NCBI GenBank assembly: GCA_039793985.1
Contig: JBAMMC010000013.1
Location: forward strand, 1 to 51,866
Reading direction: 5' to 3'
From: ARK-14 sp002899805
Lineage (GTDB): Archaea; Thermoproteota; Thermoprotei_A; Sulfolobales; Fervidicoccaceae
DNA: 51,866 bases
Shown piece by piece: positions 32,500 to 41,062 of this stretch. The notes under the pieces were generated by a model. It saw nothing but the letters and a program-made list of their open reading frames with translations, was not told the DNA's origin and ran no database searches. Both the position numbers and the translations under genes were made by a program. Each line of letters begins with the position of its first letter. Position 1 is the first letter of the stretch.

Positions 32500-33529
32500 A
32501 TTTTTTTATGTTTTCAATTATTACAAATCTTATTCTTACGAAGAAAATCAATATTATTGAAGCAGGTATTACATTAACGAACAAATAAACCATTCTCCAA
32601 AGTGCTGACTCTTCAGGATTCAATGTTAGACTAAGAGCATATTCGAAAAACCCGCTTCCTCCTGGTGTAGGAAAAACCTGCATAGTATAGCTAGAAGAGT
32701 AGGCAATCGTTCCTCTTAATAACTGCCAAGGCATTCCTCCAGAGTGTGTATCTATCGTTAGAAAGCTCACAGAATAGATTAAAATTGATGCAATTGTAAA
32801 AAGAAAAGAAACTAAACTTAGTTTTCTTCCCAATCCTGTTTTTGTAAGATCTGTAAATTCTGTATAGCGTTTTAAAACTCTATATGAAAAATTTTTAATT
32901 CTTTTCCCCATTTTTTCTTCAAATTTATAGATGATTTTGCGAAATAGAGAATCCTTATAAACAAAAGCTACTAAAATGAATCCCCATAGTCCTAATATAA
33001 AAAATGATGAGATAAAAACAAATATACTGGCTGGAAGTTTGCTAAGTGAAAAAATGAGAGCGATAGTCGCCATCATAATTGAGTCATAAAAAGTTTCCAA
33101 GACACCTATGGCCATTACAGCCTGTAAAGGTGTCCCCTCTAACATAGCGAGGCTCATAACTCTTCCCGGTTCAGAGGCAAAACTAGCGGGAGTTACTATA
33201 CCCATAAAATTCCCTACAAATCTAGAAATTACTAGGTTCTTGAAACTTACCCTATACCCAGTCTTTTTAAAAATCACATACGATCTTGCTGCTTTAACTA
33301 ACTCCGCTAGAAGCATCATCATAGCTGAAAAAAGTAGTCCCATAGAGTTTTCTTTCATCTCATTTATGATGTCCACACCTGTCGCTCTTAAATATCCATA
33401 ATAAATTCCTACGACTACTATCAAACTCAGTAATACAAATAGCCAGGGACTTCTCCTCTCCTTTTCCATGACATTTGCACTCCGTTGGCTGAAACTATTT
33501 ATTCTCGACTTTGTTTTTTTATTTTGCAT
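32483..33529 (-). CDS. Flippase-like integral membrane protein (LPG synthase transmembrane/UPF0104 type)
   Basis: 348 residues with about eight hydrophobic helices. The segment RFVGNFMGIVTPASFASEPG and the later FPTPGGSGFFEYALSL are signatures of the lysylphosphatidylglycerol synthase TM family, which also contains archaeal AglD-like proteins and lipid flippases. No soluble catalytic domain is attached. ATG 33529 or ATG 33469 (MEKERRSPWLF) may be the start. Its 3' end overlaps the protease gene by 17 bp (convergent), and its 5' end is divergent from methionine aminopeptidase. Confidence 0.85.
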   Translation of the reverse strand: MQNKKTKSRINSFSQRSANVMEKERRSPWLFVLLSLIVVVGIYYGYLRATGVDIINEMKENSMGLLFSAMMMLLAELVKAARSYVIFKKTGYRVSFKNLVISRFVGNFMGIVTPASFASEPGRVMSLAMLEGTPLQAVMAIGVLETFYDSIMMATIALIFSLSKLPASIFVFISSFFILGLWGFILVAFVYKDSLFRKIIYKFEEKMGKRIKNFSYRVLKRYTEFTDLTKTGLGRKLSLVSFLFTIASILIYSVSFLTIDTHSGGMPWQLLRGTIAYSSSYTMQVFPTPGGSGFFEYALSLTLNPEESALWRMVYLFVNVIPASIILIFFVRIRFVIIENIKKSIFDQ

Positions 33530-33552
33530 GGATTATAGGTGGTGCCATCGCT

Positions 33553-34476
33553 TTGACGATGTTAGACGAAGAGGCTATTAATTCTTATCTGAGAGCTGGA
33601 AAAATATCGGCAGAAGTGAAAAAAAGAGCAAGATCGTTTGTTAAGGAAGGTATGAGTATGCTCGAATTAGCAGAGAAGATCGAAAATGAAATAAAAGAAC
33701 TAGGAGGTTCATTGGCCTTTCCTGTGAATCTCAGTATAGGATCGATTGCTGCACATTTCTCACCTCTAACTGATAGTCAAGACAAAATAACGAAAAATGG
33801 AATTCTAAAGATAGATATAGGAGTTCACGTGAATGGCTACATAGCAGACACCGCATTTAGCATAGATATGGATGGAGAGAATGAAGATCTAGTAAAGGCT
33901 GCTGAAGAAGCTGTAAATAGAGTCAAAGAGAGTATTTATCCAGGAGTAAAAATATCACAAATCAGTGAAATTTTGGAAAAGACTATAAAGAGCTACGGAG
34001 CTGTTCCAATAAGAAATCTGACAGGACATGGTCTTGATAGATATAAATTACACACAGGAATTAATATTCCGAGTGTTACTTCTCTTATGATTAGAGGCTC
34101 AATCCCACCTAATTCAGCCGTAGCTATAGAGCCTTTTGCTACAAAGGGCGCTGGTTACGTGACTGAGGGGGATATAGTAGGAATATATTCTTTAAAGAGT
34201 ATCCCTTCAAAGAAATTGAAAAACCTCGGAAGTGATGCGAAAACATTATATGAAAAAATATACAGGGAGAGGGGTGAGCTACCTTTTTCCGAGAGGTGGT
34301 ATTCATCATCAGTGGGAGTCTCTAACTTCAGAAGGCTAATGCGCGAGTTAACTTTGAATGGAATATCGCAGTACTATCCAATACTTGTTGAGGTGACTGG
34401 ATCTCAGGTCGCTCAATTTGAGGAGAGCTTCCTTTTGCTAGACAAAGAAGTAATAGTTTATACCGAAGAGAAGTAA
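33553..34476 (+). CDS. map: Methionine aminopeptidase, type II
   Basis: About 307 residues. It removes the initiator methionine from new proteins. Metal ligands fall in the expected places: D in KIDIGVHVNGYIADTAF, H in NLTGHGLDRYKLHTG, E in AVAIEPFA and the C-terminal E of QVAQFEESF. The helical type II insertion (…ERWYSSSVGVSNFRRLMREL) is present. The ribosome site AGGTGGTG (33538-33545) puts the start at TTG 33553 (MTMLDEEAINSY), not at the ATG 33511 in the divergent gene. Confidence 0.95.
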   Translation: MTMLDEEAINSYLRAGKISAEVKKRARSFVKEGMSMLELAEKIENEIKELGGSLAFPVNLSIGSIAAHFSPLTDSQDKITKNGILKIDIGVHVNGYIADTAFSIDMDGENEDLVKAAEEAVNRVKESIYPGVKISQISEILEKTIKSYGAVPIRNLTGHGLDRYKLHTGINIPSVTSLMIRGSIPPNSAVAIEPFATKGAGYVTEGDIVGIYSLKSIPSKKLKNLGSDAKTLYEKIYRERGELPFSERWYSSSVGVSNFRRLMRELTLNGISQYYPILVEVTGSQVAQFEESFLLLDKEVIVYTEEK

Positions 34477-34614
34477 AGATATTTTTCCACTCAAAACTAT
34501 AATTCTGAATGGAATTTGATCGAAAAATGTTATTATTTAGAAGCTTAAATAAATGAAAAGGTACTCTGCAAGGATAAAATGAACTTCATATCAATAAAAA
34601 AAGGTGGTACTAGA

Positions 34615-34887
34615 ATGAGCATTGGGCAACCGCAACAACCAACACAACCTATTGAAAAAGATAAGTGGATACAAAAAATGCTTCGTTCAGCAAGAACTTA
34701 CCACAAACTCTGTCCATATTTTGATAAAAAAACAAAGCAATGTTTCATAAAGCTTGGAGAAGAGTGCGATAGAGAAGGAAAATATGATACCTGTCCTGTC
34801 TTTGCTGAATTTTTGGCTTCTAAATACGACGAATATATTTCGAAGGGAAAGATGTTACCCACCGATTTCCTCGATATAACACACTAG
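34615..34887 (+). CDS. Small four-cysteine protein of unknown function
   Basis: 90 residues from ATG 34615 behind AAAGGTGGTAC. A Gln/Pro-rich N-terminus precedes a cysteine pattern CPYFDKKTKQC…GEECDREGKYDTC in which four cysteines could bind zinc or an Fe-S cluster, followed by a helical tail ending LPTDFLDITH. Function unknown. The gap to the HAD hydrolase gene is only 13 bp, so they are likely an operon. Confidence 0.65.
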   Translation: MSIGQPQQPTQPIEKDKWIQKMLRSARTYHKLCPYFDKKTKQCFIKLGEECDREGKYDTCPVFAEFLASKYDEYISKGKMLPTDFLDITH

Positions 34888-34900
34888 GAAGTAGAAAATC

Positions 34901-35545
34901 ATGAAGCTGATTGTAATCCTAGATTATGATATGACCATTGTGGATTCCTTGGCAGTTTTCTATAGAGTATTTAATTTATTGCTTGAGAAATATTTCGGGG
35001 AGAGAGTCTCTTATATGGAATTCAACAAAATGTTCTGCGAGAATACGATAGACGGATTCAAAAATTACCCAAAGGAATTCTGGAGTGAATTTAAACAGCT
35101 TTACAAGGCTAATTCTCCTGAAGAAGTTAAGCCAATGCCTGGTTTGAAAGAATTTTTAGATGAATTGAAGAAGGCCAAAATTGAAACTTATATCATTACT
35201 GGTAGGGGGATTGACCCAGAAGAAGTAGAGAAAGAATTACGCGCTATTGGGTTGGATGAGTTTAAAGGGAAAATAAGAACTTTAAAAGATTTATCAGGCG
35301 ATCACCCGTTCGATAAAACACAAGAAGTAAAGCGACTTCTCTCTGAGCAAGGCGAAACTAAATGTATTTTGTTCGGTGATTATACTGATGATATTATAGC
35401 AGCAAAGAGAAATAATTGTATTGCCGTTGGAATAACAAATGGATGTAAATCAGAAGAATATTTCAAAAATATCGGAGCAGACTATGTAATAAAGGATCTT
35501 ACTGAGGGATCATATATTCTCAGGGAGATCCTGGCTGGTCAATAG
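34901..35545 (+). CDS. HAD-superfamily hydrolase (phosphatase type)
   Basis: 214 residues. HAD motif I is DYDMTIVDS with the catalytic Asp near residue 8, motif II is TYIITGRG, motif III involves KTQEVKR, and motif IV is ILFGDYTDD. A helical cap (residues about 20-80) places it in the C1-cap group with phosphoglycolate phosphatase and nucleotidases. The substrate is not apparent. It shares its 3' end with the winged-helix gene 35520-35813 (26 bp, opposite strands). Confidence 0.88.
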   Translation: MKLIVILDYDMTIVDSLAVFYRVFNLLLEKYFGERVSYMEFNKMFCENTIDGFKNYPKEFWSEFKQLYKANSPEEVKPMPGLKEFLDELKKAKIETYIITGRGIDPEEVEKELRAIGLDEFKGKIRTLKDLSGDHPFDKTQEVKRLLSEQGETKCILFGDYTDDIIAAKRNNCIAVGITNGCKSEEYFKNIGADYVIKDLTEGSYILREILAGQ

Positions 35546-35813
35546 ATGTCATAGCGAAATATTTACCCTTCGATGAGTATATAATTCGGGAATTCTTCAG
35601 TGTGTTAACTATCTTTCTTATTTTTTCTTCGCTAGCAATCGTTCTCAGTTCCGAATGAATCTCCTTTATAGTTATTCCTGTTTTGCTCTTCTTTATTATT
35701 GTTAGAATCATGTCAGTTAATTTGTCCTCATGTGGAGCCAACATCACAACAACATCCCTTGATTCGTAAACAACCTCGAGATTTTTATTTGTAGGCAATT
35801 GCCTAATCTCCAC
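35520..35813 (-). CDS. Winged-helix-like small protein
   Basis: 97 residues. The middle and C-terminal part, DMILTIIKKSKTGITIKEIH, then SELRTIASEEKIRKIVNTLK with SRIIYSSKGKYFAMT, matches a winged helix (three helices plus beta wing). The N-terminal 30 residues have strand pattern VVYESRDVVVMLAPHE. It probably binds DNA or RNA. The gene is divergent from argF, whose promoter lies right at its start, so regulation of argF is possible. The overlap with the HAD gene at the other end is 26 bp. Confidence 0.65.
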   Translation of the reverse strand: MEIRQLPTNKNLEVVYESRDVVVMLAPHEDKLTDMILTIIKKSKTGITIKEIHSELRTIASEEKIRKIVNTLKNSRIIYSSKGKYFAMTSIDQPGSP

Positions 35814-35882
35814 TTAGAACACCTACTAAAAATATATGAAAGCTTGACAAATAAAAGGAAGAGGGCAGAATCCCTCGGGAAG

Positions 35883-36830
35883 ATGAAATTGGATCCGAGG
35901 AAATTGAAAGGTAGAGATTTTCTTTCTATACTTGACTTAAGCGAAGAGGAAATGAAATATGTTATAACTTTTGCTCGAGACCTAAAGAAATTTTATTATT
36001 CGGGTAAAAGGACGATTAAATTGCTCAATGAAAAGATACTTTTTCTGATTTTTCAAAAACCTAGTACGAGAACTAGGCTAAGCTTCGAAATCGCTATGAA
36101 GCAGTTAGGCGGCCATGCTATTTACTCCGGCTGGACGGAGCTTCAACTTTCACGTGGAGAAGATATAGCAGATACGGCAAGAGTCCTTTCCCGTTATGGT
36201 GATGGGATTGTTGCTAGAGTATATGAGCAACAGATGCTAGAGGAACTGGCAAAACATTCAGAGATCCCAGTGATAAATGGATTAAGCGATATAGAGCATC
36301 CAGTACAGGCACTCTCCGATTTAATGACTATTGAAGAATACTTTGGGTCGATTCAGAATCTAACAGTCGCATTCATTGGAGATGGAAAAGATAATGTGCT
36401 CAATAGCCTAATGATAGCCTCGCTCATGCTTGGATCTAATTTTAGAGTAGCAACACCTAAAGAGCTTTATCCCATAGAAAAATATACTAAAATTGCTTCA
36501 CAAATCGCTGAAAACAAGGACCTTGAGTTCATTATAACCGAGGATCCCAAAGAAGCAATAGAGGGTGCCGATGTAGTATATACAGATACATGGGTAAGCA
36601 TGGGAAAAGAGAAAGAAGCTGAAAGAAGAAAAGAAATTCTTTTGCCCTACAGAGTAGATAAGGAACTTTTTTTGTTAGCCAGTGAAAGGGCAGTATTTAT
36701 GCATTGCCTCCCAGCACACAAAGGAGAGGAAGTTACCACTGAAGTTTTCGAATCAAACAGAAGTATTGTATGGCAACAAGCTGAAAATAGGCTTCATCTA
36801 CAGAAGGGATTACTAGCTCTACTTCTTTAG
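35883..36830 (+). CDS. argF: Ornithine carbamoyltransferase
   Basis: 315 residues from ATG 35883. A TATA-like AAAAATATATG at 35828-35838 shows that longer starts such as 35799 would precede the transcript start. It joins carbamoyl phosphate and ornithine to citrulline, or works in reverse in arginine breakdown. Motifs are PSTRTRLSFE (carbamoyl phosphate), HPVQALSDL and HCLPAHKG (ornithine). The DTWVSMG segment supports ornithine rather than aspartate. No other arginine genes are next to it, so the direction in vivo cannot be told. Confidence 0.95.
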   Translation: MKLDPRKLKGRDFLSILDLSEEEMKYVITFARDLKKFYYSGKRTIKLLNEKILFLIFQKPSTRTRLSFEIAMKQLGGHAIYSGWTELQLSRGEDIADTARVLSRYGDGIVARVYEQQMLEELAKHSEIPVINGLSDIEHPVQALSDLMTIEEYFGSIQNLTVAFIGDGKDNVLNSLMIASLMLGSNFRVATPKELYPIEKYTKIASQIAENKDLEFIITEDPKEAIEGADVVYTDTWVSMGKEKEAERRKEILLPYRVDKELFLLASERAVFMHCLPAHKGEEVTTEVFESNRSIVWQQAENRLHLQKGLLALLL

Positions 36831-36832
36831 CG

Positions 36833-36911
36833 TGAAACGATTTCATATATTAACCTAATTCTTTTATTTATTAGTCTTTAGCATTAGGAATGAAAAATTG
36901 AATCATTTCAA
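36833..36911 (+). promoter_or_regulatory. Promoter of the biotin operon with two dyads
   Basis: TGAAA-CGA-TTTCA (36833-36845) and TTGAA-TCAT-TTCAA (36898-36911) are perfect inverted repeats flanking the TATA-like TTTTATTTAT at 36862-36871. The second also carries the outer arms TGAAA…TTTCA and lies at the expected transcript start, just ahead of AAGGAGAT. Because the last gene of the operon is a BirA with a DNA-binding domain, a repressor site is plausible. Confidence 0.45.
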
Positions 36912-36921
36912 GGAGATAAAG

Positions 36922-37566
36922 ATGAAAATATCCCCTATAAGGATTCCCTTAACAGCTCTTTCCATTGCTCTCATCGCTCTCACAGCACAAATAAAGTTTA
37001 ATTTAGGACCTATCCCTTATACATTTCAAAATCTCGGGATAACTTTCGCTTCTCTTATGCTCTCACCGCTTAATGCCTTCGTTGCTGTTCTGATTTATAT
37101 CATTTTGATAGCTATGGGTCTACCCCTTGCGTCGGGTGGGAGTGGGGGTCCTGCCGTGCTTATAGGGTATACTTCTGGATATATATGGGGCTTTGCTATT
37201 AGCGCACCTCTCATGTCCTACCTCTCTAAGTTATATTTAAAGAAAAGAGGTATCAGATTGGAAAACATTGGGAAAAAAGACGTTATTTTTCTTCTTATAA
37301 TCTCAACAATTTCTTTTTTACCAACATATTTCTTAGGATATCTAGTATTCTTGAATTATGCGATACCTGGGTCTAAGCTATATGAGTGGAGTAGCAATGT
37401 CCTTCAGAGCATTGGTTTTTTTAGTTCTAGCAGGTACCTTATTATTTTCATAGCTAGCGTCCTGATATTCCTGCCTCAGGACGTCTTTATGGATCAATTG
37501 ATGGCGATTTTACTTGCTAGATATACCGAGAAAATACTCAGAGATAGAGGGTTTGATCTCATTTGA
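36922..37566 (+). CDS. bioY: Biotin transporter BioY (ECF S component)
   Basis: 214 residues, six predicted helices. It binds biotin as the substrate-specific unit of an energy-coupling-factor transporter. BioY signatures are QIKFNLGPIPYTFQNLGI, LPLASGGSGGPAVLIGYTSG and the late FLPQDVFMDQL. ATG 36922 is 4 bases after AAGGAGAT; the TTG at 36898 lies ahead of that site and is not the start. The next gene overlaps by 4 bp, and the ATPases, EcfT and BirA all follow with overlaps. Confidence 0.95.
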   Translation: MKISPIRIPLTALSIALIALTAQIKFNLGPIPYTFQNLGITFASLMLSPLNAFVAVLIYIILIAMGLPLASGGSGGPAVLIGYTSGYIWGFAISAPLMSYLSKLYLKKRGIRLENIGKKDVIFLLIISTISFLPTYFLGYLVFLNYAIPGSKLYEWSSNVLQSIGFFSSSRYLIIFIASVLIFLPQDVFMDQLMAILLARYTEKILRDRGFDLI

Positions 37567-38825
37567 CGTCCATAGTAACGGAGAATCTATCCGTCGAGTT
37601 CAAAAGCAAAGAAATTCTAAAAGATGTTTCTTTCACTTTAGATAATGGGGAGATTGCTCTAGTTTATGGACCAACAGGCAGCGGGAAATCCACTCTTTTG
37701 AAATCGATGTCTGGGATCCTTCAAACGCTCTATAAAGGATTTAAAATCAAGGGAAGAATTTTAGTCTATGGTACTCCTCCTCAAGAGATTCTCCACAAAG
37801 GGGTTTTCTCATATGTACCCCAAGATTCTCGTAATTTTTTCCTTGGAAGAACTATTTCAGAAGAGTTAAGATATAGAGGTATTAATGATTTATCTATTCC
37901 GGTCTTTGAAAATAAGCTCGATGTTCCAATTAAAGATCTATCAGCAGGAGAGAGATATAGACTTATTGCGGAAATTTCGTTCAGATTAGGAGCTAAAATA
38001 ATCTTGATGGACGAACCAGGAACTTTTTTAGATGAGTACAATATGAAGATACTTACAGAAAATCTTAAGGAAAAAATAGTTGAGATGGAAGGAATAGCGA
38101 TCTTAACCGATCACGTTCAAAAAAAGAGTAATTTCATGCTAGATAAAGATATAGCTTTAGGTGTGGACAAAAACAAATGTGACAACAATTTTACTTTTGC
38201 TTTCAATTCGATGAAAAAGTACAGAAGAGGAAGATTCGAAATAAAAGGAATTGATGTTAAGAAAGGAAGGAAATTACTACTAAAAGGCGTATCTCTAGAA
38301 GTGGATGAAGGGGAAATTGTTGCCTTTACGGGTCCTAATGGTTCAGGTAAAAGTAGTCTACTGAGGGAAATCGCTTTATTGTTTCATAAAAAAGCGAAGA
38401 AGAAAGAGGGAAAGAGAATTTTCTACATCCCTGAAATGCCTTTATATCCATTTTTCGAAGAGACCGTCGCAAGAGAGCTACAAAGATGGAAAGCTACTGA
38501 AATTATAGAAGAAGAACTGACGAAAAAATTGTTGGAAGTTTTTAGACTTAAAAACAAAATGGATGTTAGTCCATTTTCCCTTAGCGTTGGGGAATCTCGA
38601 TTACTTTCTTTCATATCGGGTTTAATAGCAAATCCAGATATTCTCATCATTGATGAACCCTCGCTTGGTCTAGATTATTGTATGAAGAGTCTCTTATCAG
38701 AAATCATGAGTGTTTTTAAAAGTGAGGGTGGTTCAGTATTGATTGCCACTCACGACCCTCATTTTACCTCAATTGCAGATAAAGTTTTCGAAGTTTCAAA
38801 AGAATGGGGAGCTGATGAGATTTGA
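37563..38825 (+). CDS. Fused ECF transporter ATPase (EcfA-EcfA)
   Basis: 420 residues containing two complete ABC ATPase domains in one chain. Domain 1 has Walker A GPTGSGKST, Q-loop PQDSRN, signature LSAGERYRL and Walker B IILMDEP. Domain 2 has GPNGSGKSS, signature LSVGESRLL, Walker B ILIIDEPS and the H-loop ATHDPH. Domain 1 has a LTDH switch. It powers biotin uptake with BioY and EcfT. Standard ECF systems use two separate ATPases or a homodimer. It overlaps bioY and ecfT by 4 bp on each side, so it is dedicated to biotin. Confidence 0.93.
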   Translation: MTSIVTENLSVEFKSKEILKDVSFTLDNGEIALVYGPTGSGKSTLLKSMSGILQTLYKGFKIKGRILVYGTPPQEILHKGVFSYVPQDSRNFFLGRTISEELRYRGINDLSIPVFENKLDVPIKDLSAGERYRLIAEISFRLGAKIILMDEPGTFLDEYNMKILTENLKEKIVEMEGIAILTDHVQKKSNFMLDKDIALGVDKNKCDNNFTFAFNSMKKYRRGRFEIKGIDVKKGRKLLLKGVSLEVDEGEIVAFTGPNGSGKSSLLREIALLFHKKAKKKEGKRIFYIPEMPLYPFFEETVARELQRWKATEIIEEELTKKLLEVFRLKNKMDVSPFSLSVGESRLLSFISGLIANPDILIIDEPSLGLDYCMKSLLSEIMSVFKSEGGSVLIATHDPHFTSIADKVFEVSKEWGADEI

Positions 38826-39457
38826 TAGAGAGATTGGGATACATATTCGTTCCGGGTAAAAGAAAAATAAATTGCTTCATATTTCTTTTAGGAATGAGTG
38901 TTGCATATTCCCTCTCTCTCTTCATTCTTCAGATGCCGATAATAGCAATCGAAGCACTAACATCAATCCTCCTCGCGTTAATATTTGGAGCAGATCTGTA
39001 TGCCATAATAGTGTTGTCAGTCGCGCCTTCCGCTATCTTTTTATTTCTGAGTTCGTTAACTCAGATATTAACAGGAAAGATAGAATCAGAGTACTTGCTG
39101 ACGAATTTTATAAGGGTACTTGGGCTTACTTCTTTCTCGACTTTCTACATTAAGGTTGTGGATGTTCCTTCCGTGGTAATGTTTTTGTCGAAAATTTCAA
39201 AAAATATGGCTTTAATAGCAGCTATAACATTGAAGCAAATTTATGAGGGTAGTTGGCTCCTCAGTGAATTATCTCTTCTAGAAAATATTAACACTCCTTT
39301 CAATCAGGAGAGAAGAATAACAAACATCTTTATTAAATTCATATCCCTTGTTAGAGGAATTTTGTTGAACTTAGTAAACGATCTGGTCTTTTCATCCGAA
39401 GCGGTTTTGACTTTCTTTCCAAAAATATTGAAAGAGGATGATGCTAATGAGCATTGA
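38822..39457 (+). CDS. ECF transporter transmembrane component EcfT (BioN-like)
   Basis: 211 residues from TTG 38822 in a 4-bp TTGA overlap with the ATPase gene. Hydrophobic helices occupy residues 15-130. The C-terminal coupling region (MALIAAITLKQIYEGSWLL, with charged residues after it) fits the cytoplasmic coupling helices of EcfT that contact the ATPases, although the usual ARS/ARG tripeptides are not obvious. The size is shorter than bacterial EcfT (about 265). Confidence 0.82.
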   Translation: MIERLGYIFVPGKRKINCFIFLLGMSVAYSLSLFILQMPIIAIEALTSILLALIFGADLYAIIVLSVAPSAIFLFLSSLTQILTGKIESEYLLTNFIRVLGLTSFSTFYIKVVDVPSVVMFLSKISKNMALIAAITLKQIYEGSWLLSELSLLENINTPFNQERRITNIFIKFISLVRGILLNLVNDLVFSSEAVLTFFPKILKEDDANEH

Positions 39458-40415
39458 AACTTCGCATGATACATATATCTTTCGATCTCTCTTAGAAAAT
39501 GAAAAGATGAGAGGAGAAGAATTGTCAAAAATTTTCGGATTATCTAAAGCCACAATAAGTAGGAGAATAAAGGAACTGAACAGTCAAGGATTTTTCATAG
39601 ATGTGAATGAGAGTGGCTATAGTATTCCGACTAACGATAAAATAGAAAATGTTGGAATTTATCTGAAAAGGCTTACTGGAAAAATCGTATATAATGGATT
39701 ATATTTTGAATCATGCGAAAGTTCTCAGGATATTGCCGAAGATATGGCAAAGAGAGGAGCAGAGGAAGGTAATCTTGTAATTTGCGGAGAAATAAAAAAT
39801 GCTAGAGGAAGACTTGGAAGAAAATGGCAGGCTACTAAAGGAGGATTATGGTTTTCTCTCATATTGAGACCTAGGTCACTTGAAAGGATTCACTTAATTT
39901 CGTTAGCTATGTCCTATTCTGTTTCTAAAAGTATTGAAGATGTATTAGGATTAAGAGCGCAAGTTAAATGGCCAAATGATGTGCTAATCAATGAGAAGAA
40001 AGTTTGCGGAATCTTGAGTGAAGCAAAAATTGAGCAGGATAGACCCATATATTCCATTGTCGGAGTAGGCTTAAATGCTAACAATGTAATTCCTGAAGAG
40101 CTCAGAGAGATCGCAGTCAGCCTCAAGGAGGCATCAAAGAGGGAGGTTCCAATTTTACCTGTACTAGGGAGGTTACTCTACATATTCGATACTGAATATA
40201 AGAATCTAATGGAAGGAAGAGTTCAAAAAGTTCTAGAGAATTGGAAATCGAGATCATCGACTATCGGAAAAAGAGTAAGAGTTATTTTCAACGAAGAAGT
40301 TAAAGAAGGCAAGGCTATAGATATAGCTCAAGATGGAGCTTTGATTCTGCTGCTAGACTCGGGCGAAAAAACCAGAATATATGCAGGAGATATATCGCAC
40401 TTATTTTCAGTTTAA
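39447..40415 (+). CDS. birA: Biotin protein ligase BirA with N-terminal HTH
   Basis: About 322 residues. The N-terminal winged helix (EELSKIFGLSKATISRRIKE) is followed by the ligase domain, with the biotinyl-AMP loop ARGRLGRKWQATKGGLWFS and KWPNDVLINEKKVCGILSEA, and a C-terminal SH3-like domain. It attaches biotin to carboxylase carriers, and with its HTH it can also act as a biotin-dependent repressor. The ribosome site GAGG (39434-39437) fits ATG 39447; ATG 39438 and 39441 are in frame. It is the last gene of the operon and overlaps ecfT by 11 bp. Confidence 0.93.
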   Translation: MSIETSHDTYIFRSLLENEKMRGEELSKIFGLSKATISRRIKELNSQGFFIDVNESGYSIPTNDKIENVGIYLKRLTGKIVYNGLYFESCESSQDIAEDMAKRGAEEGNLVICGEIKNARGRLGRKWQATKGGLWFSLILRPRSLERIHLISLAMSYSVSKSIEDVLGLRAQVKWPNDVLINEKKVCGILSEAKIEQDRPIYSIVGVGLNANNVIPEELREIAVSLKEASKREVPILPVLGRLLYIFDTEYKNLMEGRVQKVLENWKSRSSTIGKRVRVIFNEEVKEGKAIDIAQDGALILLLDSGEKTRIYAGDISHLFSV

Positions 40416-40643
40416 TATTTTTATAATTTTTAATATAAATAATTTAAACATATAATATTTATTTATAAAATACATATAATAAAGTTCAAACAAAACAGGA
40501 TTAGTTTTAAAATAATTGTAACACTGAGTGAGTACCGTATTACCATGTAACGTATATAAAAATCATAGATTATGGAACAATGGGGTTTTATGGGGGGTTA
40601 TATTTAAATTTTGTTTTTCAGTATTTATACCCGGTGTTTAGCT
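40416..40643. other. AT-rich intergenic region upstream of the SpeD-like gene
   Basis: 228 bp of mainly A/T. Contains TATGGAACAATGGGGTTTT at 40571-40589, repeated with one mismatch at 15067-15085, and TTATATTTAAAT at 40599-40610, a likely TATA box for the SpeD-like gene. No ORF. Confidence 0.45.
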
Positions 40644-41039
40644 ATGGAAGGTCTCCAACTATTCGAGAGAAAAAGAGCCGAAGACAACAAAGGTTTGCTA
40701 GTATACGGCAGGCATATCTATGGCAATTTGAAAGAGTGCAACAAAGAGATTTTGATGAATGAAGAAAAACTATCCACAATAGTAGAGGAGGCAACCCGAG
40801 TAGGAAATATGACGTTACTAGATATAAAAACATGGAAAATTGGACTGGGAGTAACCGTAGCAGCAATAATACTGGAAAGTCATATAACCATACATACATG
40901 GCCGGAATATGGTTTTGCTACAGTAGATGTATATAGCTGCGGTGCACACACCAGACCGAGAGAAGCCTTCGATTATATCGCTGAAAAACTAGAAGCTAAA
41001 GAAGTAGAATATGGCGAAGCAGACAGAAGTCTCGCATAG
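40644..41039 (+). CDS. Pyruvoyl-dependent S-adenosylmethionine or arginine decarboxylase (SpeD family)
   Basis: 131 residues from ATG 40644, behind CGGTG and a TATA-like sequence at 40599. It is a proenzyme that cleaves itself at E78/S79 (IILESHITIHTWPEYGF), leaving a pyruvoyl group on Ser79; His84 and C99 (DVYSCG) complete the site. Crenarchaea carry two nearly identical paralogs, AdoMet decarboxylase and arginine decarboxylase, both for polyamines. The MTLLDIKTWK segment looks slightly more like the arginine enzyme. A sequence tree would be needed to decide. A CDP-alcohol phosphotransferase follows 23 bp on. Confidence 0.88.
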   Translation: MEGLQLFERKRAEDNKGLLVYGRHIYGNLKECNKEILMNEEKLSTIVEEATRVGNMTLLDIKTWKIGLGVTVAAIILESHITIHTWPEYGFATVDVYSCGAHTRPREAFDYIAEKLEAKEVEYGEADRSLA

Positions 41040-41062
41040 TTTTACCTTTTTTTGTGATTTTT

